Shown: piece by piece, positions 1-12,190 of the stretch | Position numbering within the stretch: the first letter of the stretch is position 1 | Layout of the letters: each line of letters opens with the position of its first letter | DNA from: Dermacentor variabilis | Lineage: Eukaryota; Arthropoda; Arachnida; Ixodida; Ixodidae | Length of the DNA stretch: 64,000 bases | Direction of reading: 5' to 3' | Assembly (NCBI RefSeq): GCF_050947875.1 | Contig: NC_134568.1 | Span: 209,150,845-209,214,844, forward strand | Translations under genes and position numbers: made by a program | The notes under the pieces: model-generated | Databases searched by the model: none | The model's input: only the letters and a program-made list of their open reading frames with translations | What the model was told of the DNA's origin: nothing

Positions 1-283
1 CGATGTACGCCTTAAACTGAATGATGCTCTCAGACCTTTTGGGAGCGCTGCTTCTGTTTTACGTGCGAGGAAGGCGCTTTTAACCCCTCTGCGTCACATA
101 GGCGTTAATCAAGTCCTCGGGCCGTATTATGTAAGGAGTCTTTTCGTTCGATTCTATTCATTTCTTCTCATGCATTCCGCTGAGTGGCCGATCTCGGCGA
201 TAGCGGGGGTAGGAATCCGTGCGAACCATTGACGAAGAGCAAAAACAATTAAAAATGAAACGAATACTTACATAATATTGCCC
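1..283. other. No recognisable feature
   Basis: No convincing coding frame, repeat or RNA gene was seen here. It abuts the 3' end of a minus-strand LINE fragment. Confidence 0.5.
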
Positions 284-570
284 TTCAGTTTCAGTTTCAG
301 TTTATTATTCTTTAAATACAATGAATTGGTAAAATACAATACACAGACGAGGGTCCCAAAGTCAAAGACTGCAACGGGACCCTCGGCTAATAATAACTGT
401 AACGTTTATTCCGTTCGCCGGCTTCCTTTCATGCTAATAGCGCTTTTTTTTTCACAAATTAGCTGTTTGCAGTACGTTTTCAGTTTTACTTTATATTATT
501 CGTTATATTTTCCACATTGATTGTACTTTTTTTTCTTTTTTCATATTTCACCGTAATCCTCTGGTGTAGC
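284..570 (-). mobile_element. 3' end of a CR1/L2-like LINE (family B), 5'-truncated
   Basis: Read on the minus strand, this piece matches the 3' end of the LINE at 60245-62825. Both have a T-rich stretch, then a 10-bp perfect hairpin stem (CGAGGGTCCC, arms 348-357 and 376-385, 18-nt loop), then a tail of repeated CTGAAA-like units. No RT sequence remains, so the copy is strongly 5'-truncated, as is usual for LINEs. The upper boundary, where homology fades into AT-rich sequence, is approximate. Confidence 0.75.
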
Positions 571-3500
571 ATGCCAACATGTGTTTTGCTAACATTTCCA
601 GCTGTCGTTAGTTTCTAGTCTTACTCTATTTCTCTTTCACCCTCTGTGAGCGTCAGTGTTGGCCTCGACTCAATAAGGTCCCGATGGCAGGGCCGCCAGT
701 AGCCCCATTGCCTACTGCGCCGGTATGTGAGGCTATCCACAGGAAAACATGAGCGAACAAGGGCGAGGACATTAAGATGATGGTGGACGGAATTTCTCGT
801 AATGTTTCGCAGGATGAGATTCTACATATAGCCTGCGAAAATCACGTTTATATCTCGCGGTCACTAAGTATAAAGACTCATCCAACTCTATCTTGAAGCT
901 CCCAATGTTATCTGCTAGGCAAGCATATAGCGCATTTTGATCAAGACTAGAAGGTTCATAATTCACATTTTGTTTCGCAAAAACTATAACAACACCACAT
1001 CAAATAAGACAGGTCAAGTGCGTTCGAAACATATTGTACAGTATGAACTAAGTATCCCAGCAGTGCGCGTACCAAAGAAAGTGAATATTTAGCTTGAATT
1101 CTAATAAAGTGATCGCAATCATTATGCCACAAGCTTGACAGGAGCACAGCGGCCTATTAAGCATGACACTCGTATTCTTCAGTGCCTTAGGTAGGTTAAA
1201 AATTTCGCGAGAATTCGCCTACAATGATTGCCTCAGTTGTGCGAGGTCACACACACATAGACACACACACGCGAGCGCGCACGCACGCACATTTACAATT
1301 CCGCACAATGTGCAATTCTGCACGCCTTGTCAACTGTTAACGTGGCGCTGAGGATAATTACTCGCCTACCATACTTCTGACCTGGCTCGATTCCTCGCAC
1401 GCGTCTAAATTTCCTTTTTTTTTTTACGCGGTCATCATTTCGAGGCCACACTGATACCATCTGCGTCTTACCTATTCGGGAGTCTTGCTGTTACACGTAT
1501 TCCGTGCGTCCTTTTCAAATGCAGCTTGTAGACTTTGCAACCAACCTGAGACTATAGAACTGTTGTGTTTTTGGTTCTCACGCGTTTTGTTTTGGGGATA
1601 TTTTACAACGAACCATCAAAAACACTTTTCCTACTTCATTTTACGCTATCCGACACTATCCATTCAAAAATACCATCAATATTCCACCATATAGTTTTTT
1701 TTTATGTTATTGGGACTTAATTAATTACGGAGGAGCCGCATGATCGACAGACACGAGAAGGTCTGTCTTCCGAGAAGGGGCTGCTCAGGTGCATAGCGTG
1801 GTCGAAACCTTTGATCCCGTTCCTGAATGTCTTATACTTCTGAACAGTTGTGTTTGTTTGCCCACTTTTTGCTGTTTTATGAGACCGTTAGATTAGTGTA
1901 CGTTTTTTGTTCGCCTATGTGTCTAAATATAATCTAAATAATGTACGCTCTATATTACGTTACTTCCATGCAATTAAGAATATTGTTAGCATGGAACCGA
2001 AGACAGTTATTCGCTTACCAAGTTTCAGTTAGTTTCTTCGCACGGGATTAAACTTTCTTAAATTCTTTCTTTTCCTGTGGGCACCGTTTCGGAGCCAGAC
2101 ATATCAAGAGGCCAAAGGGGGACGGAGGTAGGCAAGGAGTGCTCTCACATCAAAACACTGCTGAGGGGCACAAAACGTTAGGAATGACTGCACTTTGTTC
2201 TCGGCATTTTTAATGCAAATGGCAAATTAATGTATGTTGCAAAACACAATGGAGCGAGTTCTGGTGTGCCATAACTTGAAGATCACGTTCACGACAAATC
2301 GCTTGTGTTATCAATTGCACAAGTGTCGAATGCCGCATGCCTTGAAGGCCAACCTTTCTTTTTACCTTCCCGTCGCTGGGCCGTAGGCTCCAGTCAAATG
2401 TAAACTAACGAGTCCGAATGTCTGCCGCCGCGTGTCCAAATGTCTGTCTCTAGGTTCCTCGCTCAAAGTTATCGTTAGTTAGTCATTTATGAGAAATTTA
2501 ATTATTTCTTTTTCTCGTAATAGTATTTCATTTTATGCATTCAATGCATCCAATGCTCTCAATGCATTCTCCCCGTTCGGAACGGCTCATGTGGGCGCGT
2601 ATAAAATGTGACCAGACGCGAAGTAGAAGCCTCATCACGGTGACAATGTTTCGACAATAGCGCTTTCCCAGAAGAAAACGGGTCTTTCGAAGCATTGGCA
2701 CTTGGTGCCTTAAATGTCAAGAAATCTTCAAGACGGTCAGTAAAGCTATTGTATATCAGCTAGAAGACACGTTCAACAAAAAAAAAAACGCTTTATGCAG
2801 CTTCTAAACACGATGCATCGGTGTGTGTTTCATCAGTTTTCGCTTGCAACAGCTTTAGGCAGGCGTTGTGCCCCTTCCGGTGGCAGTTGCCAGCCTGCTC
2901 GCTTTCCCTTTCCTGTTAAATGTATATATGTTTTCAAAACAAACAATAGCAATAAACGGCGTTTCCCGCGGGTACGTGCGTACTAACACGGGCAGTGAAT
3001 AAACAGCAATCGTTTTAAACCTCGTCAAGAGCTAATAATGTAATCAACAATTGACAAAAAAAAATAATTGACCGTGCTAGCTCTTCAAGTTGAAAATGAA
3101 GAGCGCGCGCATACTCGAGCAACGCAAGGTATCGATCCGTAAAACGTATAGTTCATACTGCCCTGTTTGATTAAGAAAAGCATAAATAATTGGAACAATG
3201 TAGCGGCTTAAGCTGCTGCTTCCACTTCGCAAGTGAGCAGAAAGGCTGCGCTCGCGCAAGCGAATTTCCACTGGGCTGCCACGTCAGCAGTTTTAATTCC
3301 AAAGAGAAAGAAAAAGATAAAAGAAGCAACTGACGTCGAAACAAGTGTCAGGAGAACGCTCGGGAAAAAAAAAAGGGGGGGGGGGAGCGGCCAGTCGCCT
3401 GAAATAAGGTTTTCTCTTTGTCGTTAACTAACGTTAGCATTCTCAATAAAACGATGCGCAGAGCAAAGCCCAGAACGAATGTTTTCTATGAGGAGACCAT

Positions 3501-5766
3501 TAATGTCTTTACATTCAATTACGTGAAGCTATATGTACAGCTGTGCAGGCATTGCGTGTAGATTTTTATCGCGTGCAGTGCGTTATTTGTTTTATCAGTC
3601 AATCCATTGATGCGGGAAGGGCATGCTTCTAAATGGTCGTCCCAATTCCCTAATGGTCCCGGCAATTACTCGTTTCATTTGTTGTCCAAGAACGTCGCGG
3701 TACCGCGGTTGAACAACCCCGCACGCATCCAAAGCCTGCAATCGCCGATCTCCCAGTACTGTGCGTTGTTGGTCACGCAGATGATTGCTCTAATTGTTTG
3801 TTTTCTTTCACTTTCAGTCGTTTTCATTACAGCTCGGGGAAGATTCAGTTTCGAGAAATTGATGACAAATAATCAGATGAACAATGCGGGGTAGGCGGTC
3901 GATGGTTTGTTGGGCTACTAGCGACACCAGGATCAATCCGCATGTGATTAAAACAGCCCACACACGTCGGCGATGGAACAGTGGCTGTGCGGCGTTCTTC
4001 TCCTGCTGAGCACATCTTCGCGTTTTACGTGCCCAGACGCGGTGGACACATTCTTCTGATGCAGAGTGCAATGAAATGTGCCGGTTTACGGACATTTGGT
4101 GCGCATAAGAGAGACCTATGGGCGGCTGAAGTTAACCCCAGAGCCCTCAACTACGGCAGCCCTGTCTTAGTTTCAAAGACATGTTTAAAATGAATCAGTT
4201 GTGGATCAATGTAGCTGCCTACTTTGATCGTTCCCCCTTTTCTTTTCAATTAGCTACAAGTAGACAAAAAATCAATGGTCACTGTGGCCATCAATAACAT
4301 CCCATGTACAAAGAGTTAGACAGATGGTTGGTGCATATATAAAAGTGCCGCTTGCCTGTATATATAAAGAGTGAACTGGAAGTCTGCACATAGTACGAAA
4401 ATTCAAAAAAAAATGAAGAAAGGAGAAATAAAGAAACGAAGAAAAAAAGAAAGTTGTACTGTAGGTTTTGTCGGCACTGCCTAACAAAATGCAAGCTGAA
4501 ATGAAATGTCGCGCAGCTTCCAAATCATTGAGACATACCAATAAGTACAGCTGGTAGGTTCTGAAGTAACAGGCTCTCAATCTGCAACACCTCAATCCAA
4601 ACGCTTTCGTGCATCGGACGAATTGAAAAATCTGTGTTTCGAACCCATGCACACTGTGCTTCATTCTGTGAGCCTTTATTCGTTGTTACCGTTTTCTTTC
4701 TGGTTCTGTGCGCCAACAGAATCTCGAATTTTCTTTTTGTTCTTGTTTTTTTTTTTAAACGGACGGTGAAGTACGACGAGAGAGTGAGAGGGAAGAATTT
4801 TGGCATGCAGCTGCGCTTTCTTCGTCGATAAATTCTCGCGGTTTGGACAGGCTCTTGAGTTTTGTGGCCTCACACTAGAGCGAACCAGCGCCTATGGCGT
4901 GGCTTTAGGATACGCGCAAACGAGCCCACGTGCGCGCTTCGAGACGACCCTTGCATTCAGAAGAGAGAGCGATACGTATCGCACTGTGCCCCACATTTTG
5001 CTATGTACGCAGAAACAGCCTGAAGCATCCCGAATTGTGCATGGATGTGCGGTCGGAAATCGAAATGAAGTTGCGACAACGCGGTTGGTGCACGCACGCA
5101 GCCTTCGTTGAAAGGCGCCGGGCCAGCATGAGGTCCCAGCGGGCAACCCTGTATCAGGCGCAGAAAGCTTCAGTCGTCTTGCCCGAGAGGAGTTTACCGC
5201 AGGATCTTTGCGTAAACAACAGTGAGCAACCGTGGCTCGCGTATAAATCTACGACGACCCCTTGCGCAATATAGTAGGTTTAACCCGAATGTCCTACCGC
5301 GCGTCCTTGAAGGCGGCATTTCTAAGAAATGAGAAGATTACACGTATCCACTCGCGGAAATCCGTCGACCAAAATTCGCTCATCACGTTCGGGCGCTTAT
5401 GAACGTCACGAAGCGTATACCTTGTCGATTTGCCGCCAGAACCCGCCGCGGAAACTCAGAGCCCGTGGCGTTCCGCTGCAAATCCCGACATCGCAGGTTC
5501 GACGCCCGACCACGCTGACATCACTTCACGCAGGCGGAATGCCAATACGCCAGTTTGCATATACTTTAGCACACTCTAAACCACATGGTTATGAAGATTA
5601 CCCCGGAGTCCTACACTACGTCGTCCCTCGGTGCCCAGATATAGAACTGTGTATAAATGAATCAATTAGTTTTAAAAACGAGTACAAGACTGGTTTTCGG
5701 CGCTTAAGTCGGCCTCGCTCCCTCGAATAAGCATGTAGGGCAAAGTCTACATACTACCTGCATTGA
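571..5766. other. 5.2 kb without a recognised gene
   Basis: Short open frames here (for example 5329-5730, 133 codons, plus strand) have no domain I recognise and no splice context to support them. The region holds a short CA-rich tract near 1247-1292, small homopolymers (poly-G near 3376) and AT-rich sequence. I see nothing in it that I can name. Confidence 0.5.
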
Positions 5767-5925
5767 CCTGGTGCGGCTTGCACGAACATTTAATAACGAA
5801 AATAACAATTGATTAAGAACGCGTTCTTAAATGCTCCATATAGACAGCGCCTGGTCCGCGCAAGAACGCGTTCTTAAATTCATTATTATTTTCGTTATTA
5901 AATGTTCGTGCAAGCCGCCCCTGGT
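5767..5925. mobile_element. Foldback/MITE-like element with 33-bp perfect terminal inverted repeats
   Basis: Two perfect 33-nt inverted arms lie at 5773-5805 and 5886-5918. The 80-bp centre carries the palindrome AAGAACGCGTTCTT twice. CCTGGT flanks both ends (5767-5772 directly next to the left arm; 5920-5925, one base from the right arm), which looks like a 6-bp target-site duplication. It has no coding capacity, so this fits a non-autonomous DNA transposon. The superfamily is not assigned. Confidence 0.7.
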
Positions 5926-8090
5926 GTGCTTCAGTACGCATAGGCGGCATTACCTCACGCTGCAATGACTGATCCCATAGTGCCCTCTGTGGAGGACGCT
6001 GCGATTCGCGACGTCATCGGCGTCTCCAACATGGCAAAAGATGAAATCGTCGTTTGTTCGCAAGTGAGCTGCAACATACAAAACAGTGTGGAAGGGCCTG
6101 ACTTATGCACTGTTGTGCCATTTTCTAATAAAAAAAGATGAGTTTCTTTACTTTTTTTCGTTCTTTTTCTTCTTTTTTGTGCTACTGCAGGTTTTGTTGA
6201 AACAATGCTGCTTTGCCACAAGAAAAGCTCGGAAACTACGAAGTCAAAGACCAACAAAGGTGCCAACTCACGAATAAAGTTTAGCCGTTACAAACAGATG
6301 TATTTTAAGCCCACACATGAGGTAAATACAAGAGAGAGACAGAGAGAGAGAGCGTGAAAGCACCAAACTCATTTGCCATCGCAAAATCTATCCATTCAAG
6401 ATATCAGATGTGCACATCTCTTTCAAGTGCTTAGTGCTATGGGAGGCCGACTAATGCATTTATCTTATTGCTTACGTAAAGAAGAAGAAGAAGAAGTATT
6501 TTAATGATTGGAAAATGTAGAGAGGCTTACGTAAAGAATCTCATTAACATCCCACATCGTTTGGCCGTCGTACTTTGCAAGGATGGCGTGGTTACCTAAC
6601 AGAAGTGCGCAGCCGCGGTTCTTGCAATGCGAAGCAATGTAAGAAATGTATCTGTGGTTTTCTTGCGCCGAAGCCAAAACGTGAAGCTTTTACCAACTAT
6701 TCAACCTTCCTGTCTTTATGAATATAATATTGTTGAAAAAAAATTCAGATTCTTCCATCAGAAAACGCTTTTAAGTTTGACAGCTTTTCGTGTAGCCCTG
6801 GTGCTGGCCTGCACGTACCCTCTCCATAAAATTACTGTAACGTACAATAGTCAAACGAGTGCTCCCAGCTTTTCGTGTGCGTTATTCGCCCTGCTAGATT
6901 TGCACCACGAAGCACGAACCTTGAGAGGAGCTCACATTTTCCCTGTCTCTCTTTATTTATTTTCTTATTTATTTTTGTTAGCTCGGCAATGCATGTTATA
7001 AGGTCGTAGACGTGAAGGTGCATGTAGAATAAGAGGAAAGCATAGCAACAAATTAAAAGACGCTATGCAAAGAAAATACTAGAACCACGACGAAGTAGTA
7101 CAAAAGTACCTAAACTGTAGTGGCCGGCAAGCTAGCAATAAAGATAACTGCATCGATTAAACTAAGAGCGTGAAGGTAGAACTTGGACAGAAGTTCTACC
7201 TTCGCGCTGATAGTTTGATGTCCAACCAATAGCCGAAACGTGAGCCTTGTTTAACTGCATCGAAATAAATTGCACAGTAGAGCATTTCTTTTTCATCGTC
7301 CTCATATAAGGGAAGAAGTCAGGGAAAAAATATACATTGCGAAATCAGAATGGTGGTTCACTGGCATATCAGCTCCTCAATATCTACAAAAGAAAAAAAC
7401 AATTAAAAGGAGCATGCAACAGAATACGTGTGCCTGATCCCGACAGCATGGAGCGTGGTACCCTTATATATATGGGACTAAATCTTTGGTAAGATCGCAT
7501 GTGAGCTTATCAGCAATATGACTCGTCTCGAGAAGAAAAACAGGAAGATAAAGAACTTTCCGATGTTTCTAATTTTGATACGATAATGTAGAAATATAAA
7601 TGGCGTAGGCTGCACCAACGTCGCATCCACGTAATCTGTGAATCTGATTTATGCAGGAAAATTGATGCTACCGAAACAAATAATATAAATGGACATGCTA
7701 ATTAACGAAGCGAACACTATATGCGTGAGCGGAAATGTTCGGGATTCAAAAGAAATAAATGCTTTAGCGTCAAAATATTTTTACTATAAGCGCGCAACAA
7801 ACCTATATCTATACGAACAATACCGACCTGTAGGACGCGAAGTATGTTGACATTTTAATCCTCAAACGACAGTCACCCTGACGACCTCAGCCAAGCGTAG
7901 GCGACCACTGCAGCGACCTTCGTGCTTCCTTTCTTCTTGTCTTTTCACTAAGCTGCAAGAAAAGACATGTCAAAAAGTAAGAATAACAAGCAGATGCACT
8001 GTTTGCTGCCTACAGTCATCTTCTTTCATCCACCATACAAACTAAAGATCGTTTGTTAGCGTTGGGCCCATCACGTCCTAAATCGCAGTA
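5926..8090. other. 2.2 kb without a recognised gene
   Basis: The region holds a short GAA repeat (6481-6497), a GA-rich tract near 6332-6353 and AT-rich sequence. None of the short frames has a recognisable domain. Confidence 0.5.
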
Positions 8091-8200
8091 TGTGATTACA
8101 CATATATCATCAGCCTATTTTATGTCCACTGCAGCACGAAGGCCTCTCCCTGCGATCTCTAATTACCCATGTACTGCGCCAAATTACCGCTGTCCTGCGC

Positions 8201-8250
8201 CGATGAAATTAGGAAATTTACCGGAGCCCGCAAATTTCCTAATTTCATCG
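8201..8250. repeat. 19-bp inverted repeat in the RTE 3' UTR
   Basis: Arms CGATGAAATTAGGAAATTT at 8201-8219 and its exact reverse complement at 8232-8250 are separated by 12 nt. It may be a small local inverted duplication made during or after insertion. I cannot tell whether it belongs to the family. Confidence 0.7.
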
Positions 8251-8300
8251 CCCCACCTGGTCTTCTACCGTCCTCGACTGCGCTCCCCTTCTCTTGGCAC

Positions 8301-8573
8301 CTATTTTGTAGCTCTAGTGGTCCAACGGTTATCTAACCTACGCATTACATGACCTGCCCAGCTCCCTTTCTTTCTCTTAGTGCTAATTAGAATATCGGCT
8401 ATCCCCGTTTGCTCTCTGATCCACACCGCTCTCTTCCTGTCTCTTAACGTTACGCCTAACATTCTTCGTTCCATCGCTCTTTGCGTGGTTCTTGACTTGT
8501 TTTCGAGCTTCTTTGTCAGTCTGCAAGTTTCTGCCCCATACGTTAGCACCGGTGGAATGCACTGATCGTACAC
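8301..8573 (-). pseudogene. RTE-like LINE, C-terminal domain fragment
   Basis: The frame reads with motifs typical of the RTE C-terminus: TYGAETCRLTKK, then RRMLGVTLRDRKR, WIREQTGIADI and WAGHVMRRLDNRW. In the family this region follows the RT and lies near the 3' end, which agrees with its position downstream of the RT block on the minus strand. It is out of frame with the RT at 8753-9259, so the ORF is broken between them. The role is in target-primed reverse transcription of the element's own RNA, now lost. Confidence 0.8.
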
Positions 8574-8752
8574 CTTTCTTTTTAATGATAATGGTAAGCT
8601 TCCATTCCGGATCTGACAATGTCTGCCGTGTGCGCTCCAACCCTTTTTATTCTTCTGTAAATTTCCTTCTCATGATCAGGGTCCCCTGTGAGTAATTGAC
8701 CTAGGTAAACGTACTCCTTCACATACTCTAGAAGCTGACTGGCGACCCTGAA

Positions 8753-9589
8753 CTATTGTTCCCTTGCCAGGCTATTAATCAATATCTTTGTCTTCTGGAT
8801 ATTAATCTTCAACCCCGCTCTTATACTCTCTCTGTTAAGGTCCTCATTAATTTGTTGTAACTCGTCCCCAGTGTTGCTGAATAGAACAATGTCATCTGCA
8901 AACCGATATTCACCGTTGATCCTTACTTCTAAACCTTCCCAGCTTAATAGCTTTGATACTTCTTCCAAGCACGCAGTGAATAGCCTTGTGGAGATTGTGC
9001 CTCCTTGTTTGACCCCTTTCTTTATAGGCATCTTCCTACTTTTCTTGTGGAGAATTAAGGTAGCTGTGGAATCTCTGTAGATATTTTCCAAGGTATTTAG
9101 GTAAGTGGTCTGTACTCCTTGACTGCGTAATGCCTCTATGACTACTGGTATCTCTACTGAATCAAATGCTTTTGCGTAATCTATGAAAGCCATATAGGGA
9201 GGCTTATTGTACTCTGCGGAATTGTCGATTACCTGATTAATGACGTGGGTGCGATCCATTGTAAAGTATCTCTTCCTGAAGCCAGCCTATTTCCTAGGTT
9301 GACTAAAGTCCAGTGTTGCCCTTATTCTATTGGAGATTATCTCGGTGAATATTTTGTATAATATTGGAAGTAAGCTAATGGGCCTATATGTTTTCAATTT
9401 TTTAACGTCTCCCTTTTTGTGAATTAGTATAATGTCAGCATTCTTCGAGTTCTCTGGCACCCTTGAAGTCGATAGACAGTTCGCATAAAGGGCTGCTAGT
9501 TGTTCAAGCATTATGTCTCCACCATTTTTGATTAACTCGACTGGTAGTCCATCTTCTCCTGCCGCTTTTCCCCGTTTCATGTCTTCCAA
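8753..9589 (-). pseudogene. RTE-like reverse transcriptase fragment with a nonsense mutation
   Basis: The reading frame gives KRGKAAGEDGLPVELIK (RT entry motif), YRPISLLPILYKIFTEI, then a stop at 9287-9289 just before AGFRKRYFT, then AFIDYAKAFDSV (block with the first catalytic Asp), VKQGGTISTRLF and RFADDIVLFS (the catalytic DD pair, with F for the usual Y). The stop sits where relatives have Gln before AGFRK, so it is probably one C-to-T change. Both halves remain in the same frame. The known function is RNA-templated DNA synthesis at a nicked target; this copy cannot make the full protein. Confidence 0.85.
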
Positions 9590-9884
9590 GGCCCTTCTAA
9601 CTTCATCGCTAGTTATAGAAGGAGCCTCTCTGTAACCTGTTCATTACTACTTCGATTGGAGTTAACGTGGCTGCTTTGGGTACTGTACAGGTCAGTATAG
9701 AATTATTCCTTCTTCCGCTGCTTTTACTATACCTTCGAGATTGCTCATGATATTACCCTGCCTATCTTTCAGTGCATACATCTCGGATTGTCCGATGCCT
9801 AGTTTCCTTCTCACTGATTTCAGGCTGCGTCCATTTTTTACTGCTTCCTCAGTCTTGTGTAGTAGTATAGTAGTGTGGCGTAGT

Positions 9885-10030
9885 AGTCTTGTGTGTGTAG
9901 TTCTTTTTCTAATCCTTCTCTCTCTCACCTATCGCATCCCCTTGCTCCTCCCCCAGTACAGGCTAGCCAACCGGAGGTAATCTCTGGTTAACCTCCCTGT
10001 CTTTCCTTTGCCTTTCTCTCTCTCTCCTCA
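9885..10030 (+). mobile_element. Short LINE 3' tail nested in the RTE element
   Basis: The run around CTCTGGTTAACCTCCCTG, with CCAACCGG upstream and a CT-rich end, matches the 3' tail at about 22865-22975, which follows an RNase H-bearing LINE. It lies in plus orientation inside the minus-strand RTE copy, so it is a later, heavily 5'-truncated insertion. Boundaries are approximate. Confidence 0.6.
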
Positions 10031-10262
10031 GTCTTTCTCACGTTATAATTTCGAATATCCCTTATTTTCTCCTTGTTGATCAGTTTTCACAGTTCCGCGA
10101 ATTCTATCTTATCTCTTGAGTTGGGCACTTTCATTCTTTGTCGTTTCTTTATTAGGTCCTTCGTTACATGGGAGAGCTTGCCTACTGGTTGCCTTGGTGC
10201 CTTACCTCCCACTTCAATTGCTGCCTCTGAAGCCAGTCTAGTTGCGGTTTCATTCAGTACCT

Positions 10263-10640
10263 CTATGTCAGCTTCATCTCTCTGTTATAAGGCTGCATAT
10301 TTGTTTTGCAAGTAGCAGCCCGAATTGGTCTGCTTTTACCCTTACTGCTTCTAGGTTGTCCTGTTTCTTCCTGACCAATTTTACTCTTTCTTCCTTCATA
10401 TTGAGGTGAATCGTAGACCGTACCAACCTGTGATCCCTGCACTTCGCCTAACACTTCGACAGCCTTCACTGTGCTGTGATCGGCAGAAAGTATGAAATCT
10501 ATTTCATTTCTTGTTTCACCATTAGGGCGTTTCCAGGTCCACTTTCTGTTGCTACGCTTCCTGAAGAAGGTGTTCATTATTCGCAGCTTATTCCTTTCCG
10601 CAAATTCTAGCAGCATCTCTCCTCTAGCGTTCCTAGAATC
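10263..10640 (-). pseudogene. RTE-like LINE endonuclease, C-terminal part
   Basis: The frame gives LLEFAERNKLRIMNTFFRK, then RKWTWKRPNGETRNEIDFIL, the signature of the late part of apurinic-like endonucleases in RTE and related LINEs. A degraded GDFNA-like segment (read as YFNA) lies just upstream on the minus strand, near 10660-10680. The catalytic N-terminal half is absent, lost at the (TA)n boundary. Downstream, towards the RT, the frame is interrupted. Confidence 0.75.
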
Positions 10641-10742
10641 GACGCAGTAGTTTCCAATTGCTTGTTCACCAGCCTACTTTTTCCGCACTTTTGCATTGAA
10701 GTAGCCCATTACTACAGCAACCTGAGTTACAGTAACTCAAAC

Positions 10743-10745
<3 letters not shown>

Positions 10746-10835
<90 letters not shown>
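10746..10835. repeat. (TA)n microsatellite, 90 bp
   Basis: Uninterrupted TA dinucleotides form the 5' boundary of the truncated RTE copy. Confidence 0.98.
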
Positions 10836-10837
<2 letters not shown>

Positions 10838-12009
10838 TTTTTTCTTGCACTATAAGTTAACAACACATGCGTAAGCACGGGTAGAATCGCTTGAACGGCC
10901 GCTGTCACCACCGCGCTTTCCTCGCATTTCGAACGCGCCAAAATGCAACCGTCTCAGCCGGGCGTCTAAAACGCCGACACTTCGACAAAGAGCACGCGTG
11001 CACCGCTCCTGCGAGAGAAACGCGAGTTCGCTCTCTGCGTTTCGGCGTGAGCTCTGCTCACTTCATGAGTGCATCTCCACGACTGCGCGCTGCCAAGTAA
11101 GTAAGGGCGCTTTCCAGCTGCAGAACGTCGGAACTCCAAATCGCACCCCATCCGCCCTCGCTCTCCCCGACTTCCGTAGTGCCACCATGTAAGACCGGCT
11201 TCGCGCGAGAGCTCACATGTGCTCCTGTTAAGCCACCGGAAAGCTGCAGAGGGCTCGATCGAGAATGGGAAAAACTGAAGTTGGCTGCTCAGCTAGGCGA
11301 GAATGTGTTTCTTGCGCTGTCTACAATACATATGATGAAGACAGGAGAGTTTAGGGGCATGCCATCAACGTAGCGCTCTTTTAACGGGGAAGCTTGCTTG
11401 CGGCTGGTGACACGAAGCAGGCGCTTTTGGGTTTAAAAAAAGTTAATGCAACTGCACTGTTGTCAAGACTACAAACATCCGAATAAATGAATTCGGTTTT
11501 CACTGTCCCTGCAGCATTATAATCTACGTTTGGGAAATCCGCAAAAGTGCCACATTTGGAGGGTTCGGGCCTCTTTCTCCTTTTCTGTAAGGGCATATAC
11601 CTTGGAATCGGAGACGGAACCTGCGGGTACTTGAACTCCCAGGCGATGCTCCGACATTTCATGTCTCTGAAAAGCATAGATAAAGGTCAAATTTCACGGT
11701 ACCTGCTCTCAAAAAGCTTCTTCAACTTGAAACAAGACAGTTCATATTCGTAGTTTTTCAGGTTTCCTTTCAAACACAACATGGAAAGGAACAGGGAGCC
11801 GTAATGATCGAAAAGTTAAAGAAGGACCCCCTCCCCCCCCCCCCCCCAAAAAAAAATAACGAAAGAAAACAAGAAAGGCTCGCAATTTCATAATCCAAAG
11901 AAAGGGCATCCTTTTTCACTCTAAACGAGCCCGGATGCTTAGGTCTACTTTACCCGGACAAGTCATCTGGTTACAGCAAAGGGGCGTGAAAGCACGCCGA
12001 TTTGTTAAA
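10836..12009. other. 1.2 kb without a recognised gene
   Basis: The first part (about 10880-11230) is CpG-rich and has several short overlapping frames on both strands, none with a domain I recognise. A poly-C/poly-A stretch lies at 11827-11856. Confidence 0.5.
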
Positions 12010-12190
12010 ATTAAATTTATTTATTTAGGGGGTTTTACGTGCCAAAACAACTTTCTGATTATGAGACACTCCGTTGTGAGGGAATCCGGAAAAATGAACC
12101 ACCTGGGGTTCCTTAACGTGCACCTAAATCTAAATACACGGGTATTTTCGCATTTCGCCCCCATCGAAATGCGGCCGCCGTGGCCGGGAT
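12010..12190 (-). mobile_element. Ruka-type tick SINE, tRNA-related head missing
   Basis: On the minus strand this matches the body and tail of the complete copy at 26820-27050: GCGGCCGCATTTCGATGGGG, CACGTTAAGGAACCCC, CCGGATTCC and TTTTGGCACGTAAAACCCCC, ending in an AT-rich tail. The tRNA-like head is absent, so this is a 5'-truncated copy. The family name is recalled from ixodid tick literature and was not searched. Confidence 0.85.

Larger units (their letters stand above)
8091..10737 (-). mobile_element. RTE-like non-LTR retrotransposon, degraded
   Basis: Read on the minus strand, the order is: C-terminal part of an endonuclease (about 10640-10263), a linker, reverse transcriptase (9589-8753), an RTE-type C-terminal domain (8573-8301) and a 3' UTR ending near 8091. 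The 5' end stops at the (TA)n tract, so the N-terminal endonuclease is missing. Breaks include an in-frame stop at 9287-9289 in the RT, frame changes between segments and a foreign LINE tail at about 9885-10030. The 3' UTR contains a 19-bp inverted repeat (8201-8219 / 8232-8250). The copy is not autonomous. Confidence 0.85.

Noticed and set aside
10662..10941. Ile/Tyr repeat proteins on both strands
   Set aside because: Translations of the (TA)n tract.
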